From NCBI GenBank assembly GCA_013054445.1, contig JAAMPI010000303.1:1-43964 (forward strand): a DNA stretch of 43,964 nt. The letters run 5' to 3'. Made by a program: the position numbers and the translations under genes. Positions 35,902 to 43,964 of the stretch are shown piece by piece (position 1 is the first letter of the stretch; each line of letters begins with the position of its first letter). Under the pieces are notes generated by a model, which had not been told where the DNA came from, searched no databases, and worked only from the letters and a program-made list of their open reading frames with translations. Origin of the DNA: Cudoniella acicularis. Taxonomy: Eukaryota > Ascomycota > Leotiomycetes > Helotiales > Helotiaceae.

Positions 35902-36402
35902 ATGAGCGACACCGAGGCACGACTCTATATCTCGTGGAAGCATAATGAGCTCGATTATTACATGCGGAAAGTTAAGAGTTTCTCACTTCAGGAGCCTGAG
36001 AAATACGTGGAGTTCCGCAAGCACGTCCCGAACATTATCGATTGGGGTAAGGATAAGCGCTTGAACGAAATTCGGGACTCATTGAACAGCCTCCTCGAGG
36101 AGAGTAGGCAGACGGCCTCCCAGCTGGCTAAGTCCCGCCCGCCGCCTTCGTCAGATGATCCCGCAAGAAGCAGTAGTCAGAAACGCAAATCCTCATTGTC
36201 TCGCGGACGCAACAGCAAAGCCAAAACCGTACAAGAATACCCCAACGGCGGAATAAATACTTCGCCTTCCGCCTGTTTCCATGAGTATAATCAGGACGAC
36301 CCCTTTGTGCAAATCCCCGCTGCGGACGATGTATATGCTCCGCCTCCCACTAGTTTCCCAGAAAGCGATCAGGGATGGTCCCTTCATGCAAATTTCCACT
36401 GA
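35902..36402 (+). CDS. Orphan hypothetical protein, 166 aa
   Basis: I do not recognise this ORF. It opens with an ATG in good context (GCCATGAG). The first 75 residues are charged and helix-prone (around WKHNELDYYMRKVK and KRLNEIRDSLNSLLEES), followed by a Ser/Lys/Arg-rich basic segment that could be a nuclear localisation signal (SSSQKRKSSLSRGRNSKAK). The tail has two loosely similar blocks ending at the stop. No intron, membrane segment or signal peptide is seen. Its codon use is ordinary and it is not RIP-like, unlike the repeats that follow. A lineage-specific gene or a chance ORF are both possible. Confidence 0.4.
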   Translation: MSDTEARLYISWKHNELDYYMRKVKSFSLQEPEKYVEFRKHVPNIIDWGKDKRLNEIRDSLNSLLEESRQTASQLAKSRPPPSSDDPARSSSQKRKSSLSRGRNSKAKTVQEYPNGGINTSPSACFHEYNQDDPFVQIPAADDVYAPPPTSFPESDQGWSLHANFH

Positions 36403-37607
36403 TCCTATTGAAGGGCCGAGGGAGACTGATCACAGCTCTAAGTCTCGAAAGGCTCGCAGGAAACGTTAGGGTTAAAGCTCTTTGCCTATTGTTCGCGGTT
36501 GGAGAAATTTGCTGAGTATCAGCTTGCCGCTGCCCATTCCTACCTTGCAATTCCTGATACTCTACATCTTTCATCCCGCATCTTCCCGCCACTTCTTAAC
36601 ACCGTCACCATCTACCAGTCCCGATGCTCTTCCATTTGAGTTCTCAGTGCCTGCAATCTCTCTTGGTCCTTGTCGACCTCATCATGGTACTCCCTCTCAG
36701 TGGCTATTTGACCGCCTTCGTCAAATATCCGTCTCCCGTTGGCACGGTTGTCGGCTTGTGCGCCCTCGAAGTCGCCTAAAAGGGTCGAGCATCTAGAAGC
36801 TGCGGTTTGATATGGAGTTGTCATTTCTGGTAAAGACGGGAGAACACTTCCATGTGTCGTTTCTGTTGGGGACCATCAGTTTCACGACTTACATGGAAAG
36901 TTGGGGAGCGTAGATCATTTCAATCCAAGATACCAGAATATTTAGTTTTATTGCATTCTCACTGTTCCAATGTTCAAAGTTTCACGCTCGATCAATATAG
37001 ACTGTGAAAATCAATGCACACTTTCAAACAATACACATCAACCTCCACTTTCTCTTCCACTTCCTCTTCCCTCAAACTTTATATAAATGCAACATCCTAA
37101 GTACCCTCTCCTTCCTCCTTTCCTAATGCCCCAATCCCTCTCCTTGCCATCCAACCATCCATCATAGTTGTTTTTGCGTGGGGGGAAGGGAAGGCGCCAG
37201 TTTTCGAAAGGTGCCTTTTTGTATCAGTCAGTTATCTCATGTGCGGCTAACCACAGAACGTTCTAGAAGCCAAATTTTGTGGCCTTAGGAATAATTCAAA
37301 TTTAAGGGGCATAGGAGTTGTTAAATCAAGACGTTATATTGATCAACAGTTAATCCAATTGATTTACAGTTGATCTACCATATTGTTGATCCAATTGATC
37401 TACGGTCGATCCAACGTCATATTGATCTACAAGTCGATCCAAAACATCATATCGAGCTTCGGTTAGAAACGGCTTTGACAGCTGTCTTGTTTTATTGTCC
37501 TGTTTCCTAGGTAAATAAATAAGTTGCTTTTCCCCTTCTAAATTGAATAGATATTCTGCAACTGCTATTTAAACGATATTATTAATATTGAGTGTATATT
37601 TTGATCT
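36403..37607. other. Intergenic before the transposon block
   Basis: No gene was supported. A minus-strand ORF (36612-36824) with an ATG and a charged helical end was considered and not called. The base composition turns AT-rich from about 37200, and the minisatellite at 37338-37441 lies here. Confidence 0.4.
37338..37441 (+). repeat. Degenerate 20-nt minisatellite (ATTGATCTAC... unit)
   Basis: Four copies of a 20-nt unit, consensus ATTGATCTACAGTCGATCCA, occur at 37338-37357, 37358-37377, 37394-37413 and 37421-37441, with a partial copy between (37381-37393). It lies about 170 bases left of an LTR. Confidence 0.7.
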
Positions 37608-38174
37608 TGTCACGGCATGAACAAGAGTCCCCGAAGGGCAGTGCGATAAGTAGTCGTATATTCGAAAATACTAAGCTAAAGAAAAAAGGAAAAGAAAGCT
37701 AAATTATAGGAAGAAACCCTTTCCTTTATACTTGCTTAGTAAAACACTTTAGACTATTTTCGTAATCACGTGCCCGAGTCAGAGTAGTCCTTCTACCTAA
37801 TCTAAAATAGCCTCTATGCCTTAAGTGCCTTAGTATAAAATAATACTTCTGCCTAAGCTAAAGTAGTAAATGAAAAGTACGGAAAGGAGAAGTATAGAGT
37901 AATAAATAACTAGGGAGCTAGGATTATTACATTACCCCCCTTTAAAAAAAGCTTGCCCTTAAGCTTATAAGTATAGTTATATCGTTATCTAACTTATTAT
38001 AATCTTCTACTCCTTCTTCGTACGAATCTAGCTATTATAGTAAATTCCTAAGTAAACCTAGTATTTCCGGGTACTATAAGTAGAAAGCTTTTAGCTTATA
38101 GAGAGTATACTTAAAGTCTAATACTAAGTACTATTCTAGGTCCTTGTCTTATCCTATCTATTTAACCCGGTAAC
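37608..38174 (-). mobile_element. Ty3/gypsy-type LTR plus truncated internal remnant
   Basis: A 324-bp LTR candidate runs from TGTCACGG (37608) to ATTATTACA (37931), with TG...CA ends. Directly to its right, CCCCCCTTTAAAAAAA reads on the minus strand as a polypurine tract ending in six G, which is the expected layout for a minus-orientation gypsy element (tract then LTR). The internal DNA from 37932 to 38174 is RIP-like and breaks off where the next element's LTR begins. Only the 3' end of the element is present, as expected if the copia element inserted into it or replaced the rest. Confidence 0.55.
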
Positions 38175-39011
38175 TGTCACGGAGTTGGTTCACGTGACTG
38201 TTACAGCTCTGCAAAGGCACTAGGGCCCTGACGTCACGTAGGGACGTATTTGCAAGAAGGTGCTGTATTCACGAAGAAACTAAGCTAAGGAGAGAGGAAG
38301 GAAGAGGTGGCCCCGAAGGGGCCTTATATACAGGAGGTGAGTGCTGGCAAGCGAGGGCACGTGATAAGGGGTTAGAGGCTGCGTCGCAGCCTCCTGTCGT
38401 ATATAGTGCCACACTGTCTGAGTCTCCTTAGTCGCAGGACTGTGCGTCAAACCAGGTCTGTGACAGTGACCTGTTCTACACGTGATAGCGCTAGGCCTAA
38501 GCGAGGTTTCAGGCAGAGGTTAAATACGTGATAGCTTCTCCCTTTCTCTTCTCTTCTTTATTAATTATTCTAAAGACTATTAGATATCTTTTAAATAAGA
38601 TAACGTTTAAGTTAATTTCTTTATAATAGTCTTTAGATATAATTAGAAATAGTTATCTTATCTCTTTCTTAACCTATTTATTAATGTCGGTCTACCTAGT
38701 AACGCGTGGCACGGCACGTTAGTACGTGATATGCTGTTACGTTATAAGGTAGTTGATTGGTTATAAGAGAGAAGTGGAGGGGAAGCTTAGTAGAGCTTAT
38801 ATCCCCTAGCTTCTCGGCTAGGCTACCTAATCGGGACTAGTATATAATGTCAGGTGACCATAACCCTCTGAAAGTGTCAACGCTACTAACACTAGAACCA
38901 CTCTAAAGTGGCCTAAAAACACTGTTTTCCTCTAAACGCATAGTGATTACCTAATCACTACTAGTTGCCTAATTGGGCCTAGTGCGTGTGTGTTCCTCCG
39001 ATATTCATACA
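38175..39011 (-). repeat. Candidate 3' LTR of the copia element
   Basis: It starts TGTCACGG and ends ATTCATACA, so it has TG...CA ends, and it is followed on the right by the polypurine tract. The left half (38175-38540) keeps many CpA and TpG and is far less mutated than the internal region. It contains the perfect-arm hairpin GGCCCCGAAGGGGCC at 38309-38323. The second LTR lies outside the window, so the ends cannot be confirmed by comparison. The length of 837 bp is at the high end for fungal copia elements. Confidence 0.5.
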
Positions 39012-39036
39012 GTTCCTTCCTCTCTCTCTCTCTCTA
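39012..39036 (-). other. Polypurine tract of the copia element
   Basis: On the plus strand this is a TTCC/CTCTCT run; on the element's sense strand it is a GA-rich tract directly before the 3' LTR, where plus-strand DNA synthesis is primed in LTR retrotransposons. Confidence 0.6.
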
Positions 39037-39059
39037 GTATGCCCTATCCGTCACGCTCG

Positions 39060-42000
39060 ACCCACTCCTCCGTATCTAACTAAAGTATATTTGTATCGAT
39101 AAGTAGCTTAAGAGCGTTTGAGGGCTTTGCCTTTGTCATGGCGTCGGCAGGGTTCGTATTTCCTTTGATCTACCTAACCTCTATAATCTCGCGTCTCTTA
39201 TAGGCCTGACGGAGGCATATTACGTCGATCATAAGGCGTTTTTCTTATATAGTACCTAGCTTAACAAGACACTCGTATAGGGACCTCGAATCGGTATAGA
39301 GGACTAGTGGTAAGTCGATCTCTAGTACTCTATCGATTGTAGACTTAGTAGAGACGCCGATATCGAAACCGTATGCTATACCGTATAGTTTAGAGGCCAG
39401 AACGCTCCTAGTAACTCTCTTGTACTTAGTAGACGACCAATAGAGTATATTGGCACGTCCGTCAGCGTCAGTCAATATAAGTACATATCTAATTTAAGAG
39501 GAGAGATCCTTATTGTTTACAAATGAGGCGTCAGTAAAGACAAGTAGTTATAGAGACTTCTTATCCAATTTGACAAAACGTAGTCCTCTAACGGCATTTT
39601 CGATTTACTATTAAAGACGCTTATTAAGAGTCTTGATATCGTTATCTGTCAGTTTAGTGGCTTATACTACTACAGACAGGTCGTAAGCGGCCTTAGGTTG
39701 ACAGACAGACGTAATATATACTCCTCTAGCGCGCTAAGCAATATACTGTTCCTTAGTTATAAGGTCTCGACGCACTACGCCTCGGCTACTCGTTATAGTA
39801 GCGCTCTTATTGCTCATAGGCTTAAGGTTTTTATACTAGCGTTCTTGCGTAAGTATAATACTATTGCCGCTGTCGGCCTTAAGGCGTATAATTCCTCTAT
39901 TAAACTTAAGATCGTAAGTAAAGGTAAGGCGTTCGCGATCCTTAGCTAGAAACTTCGCCTTTTATAACTAGATTTGTTCTTACGTAGCAAACTCGTCATA
40001 TCCGACAAATAGAGTATCGTCGGTCTATAGGCCAACAATACCAAACGGACTAGTGTTATATAGGAGGCAGGGGTCGTATATAGACTGTTCTATTAACAGC
40101 TCTTTAAGGTGGTAAGAGTGATACGTCTTAAACTAGTGATTTCCGGCTTCCGGCACGCTATATAGAGGCTTAATAACCTTTAGGATTGAGTCCTTCTTAA
40201 GGTGTAACTGTTGCGCTAGCTCGTATAGTAGGTGGATAAAGAGGTCGCGGTTTAGTAACGTTGTCGACTACACGTAGGCTTAAGAGATATCGCGTAGATA
40301 TAGTCCTTCTTACGTAATAGCGGCGATATAGAGGATGATTCTCTAGCTGATACGTTAGATAGTCGGTGATTGAGTAAGGACTAGGTGTTTCTCGTCGTCG
40401 TTATAAGCTTGAACAACTAGTCTCGACTTAATAAAGGCCTTATCAGTTCCCTTGTTTTTGATCTCGTCGACGAACCTAGAGTTAAAGATACGAGCTCCTT
40501 ATAGCACCTCTAATATCGGTATGACCTTAAAAACGCCCTTCTCTAGCAGTCTTATCACCTTAGCTTGACGAGAGGCCTCGTATTAGATATCGTCTTATAA
40601 GAACACGATAATATCGGGGCTCTTATAGTGTTTCTAGGGCCGGCCTCTGTCGCGCTTGATAGGTATAGGTAGAGGATCGACGGCTTGTTCGGCGTCTGCG
40701 ATGGTTAGATCGGCTTGTTGTGTATTTTGACCCGATCCGAGGTCGTCGTTGTCTTGACCTAATCCGAGATTGTCGTTGTCTGGTACGAGGAAGGGTTTGA
40801 CGATAGTTATACGGAATATTATATTACCGTAAGGGAGTACTAGAGTATAAGACTCGCCGTCTACCCCTACGAGCTTGTATAGACCGTCCTATTTGCCGGA
40901 CTGCCTAGTATTGCCTTCTCGCTATACTAGTACGTCGGAATTTAGTATAAGGTCGTAGATACTAGTCGTACTAGGTCTATTCCGAGTATTAAGAGCGTTT
41001 ACGACCTGTCGTTTTGCCCTAAGCTTCTATACTTCTATTATAGCTTTCTTGATTACTATTGCTCGTTACGCGACGGTAGGTGAGGGGGCGTCGTATTCGG
41101 TCATTCGGGGGTAGGCGCCGTATACTAGGAGTGTAGGGATAATATTATTAGGGCCTATAGAGTCGTTGATAGCTTTAAAGGCCATTTGGAGTGCTATATC
41201 CTTATCGATATCGCGGATCTCGTTAGTAATAATCAAGTACGTACGTCGAACTAGTACGTGATATCGTTTAACGATTCCTACTAAGTTATAAGCTTTAACG
41301 GGGACAATCTTTAGCTTTACGCCTAGTATATTAGTATTCTAAATAAATTCCTTACTAGTAAAGTTCTTACTAGTATTCGTAGTAATTTAGTCCGGAGGGC
41401 CTAAGTAGGTATCGATCTAATAAGCTCGAAGAGTATCCTAGGTATGCTTTATACTGATATTTTAGAGCTATCTACTAGCTTGGTAGCGAGTTCCTTTATC
41501 GATAATATATAATATAGGCTTCCCGGTAATATAGAAGATATTAATAATAATAGAGTAGTTAAAAGTAACGTTGTCCTTAAGGTTAAATTTAAATCGTCCG
41601 GGTAAGGCCCTATACTATTAGTAGTGCTTATAATACCTAGTCAGGTACTCTAAAGCTTCCGTATCGACGGTATAGCCTACTCGTTCTAGTACCTTTTAAA
41701 GTCTACCGGTCGACGGGTGTCTAAATCGACGATATAAGCGCTATAGTTTAACGTCTATTAAGAAGTAAGGATTATAGTTAAAGGATTTAGTAATAAAGCT
41801 TTAGAATAAAGTGTTCTAGAGTAAGAATAAGTGTCTAAAACGTCGTACTACTAGTACGTCGCCTGTCGGAGCGATTACTATATTAGAGAGGTTATTAAAG
41901 TAAACACCTAACTTGTCTATATCGGCTAGGCTAAATAAGAATAGGGTTTTTACTATTATAATATAGAACTCTACTTGACCGATTAGTGTCTTCACCTTTA

Positions 42001-42100
42001 TAGATCTAATAGATGACGTAGCGCCGATACCGAACTATACTATCACTATTCCTTTTATTATATTGTCTAGTTCAACGCTCTTATCGATACGCTAAAGAGC
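39060..42100 (-). pseudogene. copia pol relic (integrase, RT, RNase H)
   Basis: Homology is clearest for RNase H (39110-39480, including the tail GNTNPADAMTKAKPS at about 39125-39175), RT (about 39900-40650) and integrase (about 41000-41400, including SKNFTSKEFI and VKLKIVPVKAYN). Substitutions match G-to-A or C-to-T: Gln codons become TAA or TAG (before TDDTL, and after SPTVA), and TGG becomes TAG. In RNase H, Glu-to-Lys, Met-to-Ile and Cys-to-Tyr changes relative to the expected family residues fit TpG-to-TpA on this strand. No long ORF survives. Confidence 0.85.
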
Positions 42101-43964
42101 TTAAAACTATCCGTATCCGGTAGTAGAGTATTTAGAGGCTCCGGTATCGATTATAACTCCGTAAAAACGGTAAGAGTCGTACCTAGACGTATTACTAGTA
42201 GTAAAGGTATTTATGTTATCCGCGTCCTTAGGTCTAGAGGAACCGGTAGGTGCTTAGGTAGTAAGTTAGTATACGAGGGCCTGATTATTCAGTTTACTTA
42301 TAAAGGCTTCCGCGTAAGGAATAGCAGGTTCTGTCAAGAGGTTGACTGACGTAAAAAAAGAAGAAGAGGTTAAGGGGGTCAGTAGAGAGGGGTTATTAAT
42401 ATCAACTATTAGGAGGGCTTTAAAAGCGTCACTAAGATCGTCTTTAGTATCATCATCGGAATCACCCTCGGCGTTAGCGACGTACTGTCTATATTTAGTA
42501 TTAAACTGTCGATCGAAATCGCGAGCGTTAGTATTAAATCAATAGAGGTTTCTTGACTTAAAGCGGGCCTTTGACTCTTCTTACTCTTATAGTGTGTGCT
42601 TCTAAAAGCGACAGTCCTCTCTTTTATAGATAAAATACGTATTACGTCGGCGGTTACGATCGTAATTACGACTTGAGTTATATCGACGACCCTTATACTT
42701 GTTCCGACGGTTACTATTTGACTAGTTGTCGGTTCTCGAGTAATACCGACGGTCGGTAAAGTAGGTCTTAGTATTAGCGTGCTACTCTTTTTCGTACGTC
42801 GTAATAGACGATTAGAGCTTATTGATAAGCTCGCCGAAGTCTAAAGGTAGGTCGGATATTACGTATCGGTATACTAGCGATCCTTAACAGGTAGTAACGA
42901 GCTTGTTATATAAGAACTCGATAGTACGTAAAGTAGGGGAGAGACCGTATTAAAGTTAACGAAGAGTGTTAATTAGTAGTTAGACGACCTCGTACGTCGA
43001 TTTATTAGGGTTCTTAGACGTTATAGAAGCTAGAGTAGTGGCGTTCTATTTGTCTAGATTACGACGGTGATATCTAGGCCCCTCGAAGAAGTTACGTAGG
43101 TTCGTATAAGCGTCTTCGTACGTGCGGTTAGATAGCTGATTATTATAAAAGTGGTCTTATACTAGCCCCTTTAGTATTGTTAGGAAGGCCCTTATTAGAG
43201 CTTCTCTTAGTAGGTCTATACGCTAACAGATATCGAGGAAAATCGTTAGTTTATAATCGAAACTACCGTTAGATCCGTCGTACTTCTACTCCTCTATATA
43301 TATCTTCGCGATCTCGCTAATTTGCTTTCCAAACCCTTATACTAGCTGTTATAGTTATATTGTCTTGATTAGTAGGTTGAGTATAGGTAGTAATAGAGAT
43401 CGGACCGCTAGTTAAGGGGGTTGGTAAGGTAGTTAGTGTGCCTATTAGGTTAGTAGAGGATCGTCTCGGCGTAGTATGACTATATCACCTTTCCGAACTA
43501 GTTATAGAGAGGTAATATTGCCTTTCCGGAGGTCACGTTAGATCTTACCTACTATCTCTTTAGTCTAAGGGGTTAGATTACTCTCTCCTGTTATAGCTAC
43601 TAGAGTTTGAGCTATAGTAGTGTTCTTAGTAGAGGGAACCCAAACTCCGCTATAGCGTAGGCTTGTTCTTAGGTCTTATTAAACTTTTAGTAGTAATAGG
43701 GCGAACTCGGTGAGTATAAAGGTCTTAAAGTCGTCTTAAAACAGCTCTTATAAGTTCTCGTCGTTCTTGCCCTCTATAATATACTCGTTTACCTTTATCT
43801 CTATATATTCTATAACGTCCTCCTTTATAGCCCCTTCCTTGATTCTATATCTCTACTTCTTCGACTTTGCCTTCTAGTTATCCGTATCGCCTTTAGATAT
43901 TGTTAAAGCTATTGTTTAGGTCAGAGTTTATAATAGTTACCTTATATAGAATAGGTAAAGGTCT
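42101..43964 (-). pseudogene. copia gag and protease relic, incomplete
   Basis: This is the upstream part of the same element. The only recognisable piece is a zinc-knuckle-like stretch near 42590-42665, where family Cys positions read Tyr, in line with TGT/TGC to TAT/TAC changes. The rest is TpA-rich and stop-filled. A small plus-strand ORF (42342-42545) has a local excess of CpA over TpG and looks less mutated on that strand, but encodes nothing recognisable. Confidence 0.6.

Larger units (their letters stand above)
38175..43964 (-). mobile_element. Ty1/copia retrotransposon, RIP-mutated, 5' end off window
   Basis: Read on the minus strand, the element runs from gag at the right edge through integrase, reverse transcriptase and RNase H to a 3' LTR at the left. 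The integrase-RT-RNase H order identifies the copia superfamily. Conceptual pieces still readable are a gag zinc-knuckle remnant (about 42600-42660), the integrase stretch with LQMAFKAINDS and TLLVYGAYPRMTEYD (about 41060-41215), the RT stretch around TDDTLFVG (about 39985-40040) and the RNase H stretch with DADGRANILYWS and TDSRSLYECLVKLG (39245-39475). All frames are full of TAA/TAG, and CpA and TpG are scarce while TpA is very common, the signature of RIP. The element cannot be autonomous. Confidence 0.9.

Noticed and set aside
36612..36824. Minus-strand ORF MTTPYQTA..., charged helical end
   Set aside because: It has a good start and coiled-coil look, but it is only 70 codons, the only splice extension I tried creates a stop, and it has no recognised homolog. 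It might still be a real small gene.
39698..39949. 83-codon plus-strand ORF inside the copia element
   Set aside because: It is antisense to the RT relic and arises from depleted stop contexts in RIP-mutated DNA.
1..43964. tRNA genes, rRNA genes, CRISPR arrays
   Set aside because: I looked for TPsiC-arm phrases (GGTTCGA-type) on both strands and found no cloverleaf; CRISPR is not expected in this kind of genome and no regularly spaced repeats are present.

Overview
The window is nuclear DNA of a filamentous ascomycete (Pezizomycotina, perhaps Leotiomycetes; the class is a guess). The evidence is genes split by 45-80 nt GT-AG introns with CTAAC-type branch sites, fungus-specific families (HET domain, fungal rhodopsin domain, highly reducing PKS), and a repeat-rich right end with CpA-to-TpA decay typical of repeat-induced point mutation (RIP). 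All exon maps were read by eye and checked for frame closure.

Region 1 (1-5233) is housekeeping-like: the C-terminal part of an unrecognised coiled-coil protein on the minus strand, and an intact LST8 gene (WD40 subunit of the TOR complexes). Region 2 (5234-13697) is an accessory block: a HET-domain gene broken by several frameshifts, a small intact protein kinase gene, and a decayed DUF6604-like gene whose premature stops all look like CAR-to-TAR changes. Region 3 (13698-17270) holds an MFS sugar transporter with one apparent single-base deletion.

Region 4 (18344-35216) is a compact polyketide locus. A 2.48 kaa highly reducing PKS (KS-AT-DH-degenerate MT-ER-KR-ACP) is divergent from a small FSH1/LovG-like alpha/beta hydrolase whose nucleophile position carries Cys instead of Ser. 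Next come a 14-TM DHA2-type MFS exporter, a DUF4188 monooxygenase-like membrane protein and a fungal rhodopsin-domain (PTH11-like) membrane protein. The obvious reading is synthesis of a reduced polyketide chain, release by the hydrolase, possible tailoring by the DUF4188 protein and export by the MFS pump. No pathway transcription factor or P450 is visible.

Region 5 (35217-43964) has one orphan ORF, a 20-nt minisatellite, a Ty3/gypsy-type LTR fragment, and a Ty1/copia element entering from the right edge, heavily RIP-mutated. Part of it shows a strong strand asymmetry of the mutation pattern.

The most interesting items are the PKS locus with its Cys-type hydrolase and dead methyltransferase, the 19-nt micro-exon in the hydrolase gene, the RIP-like nonsense pattern in a low-copy gene, and the asymmetric RIP.
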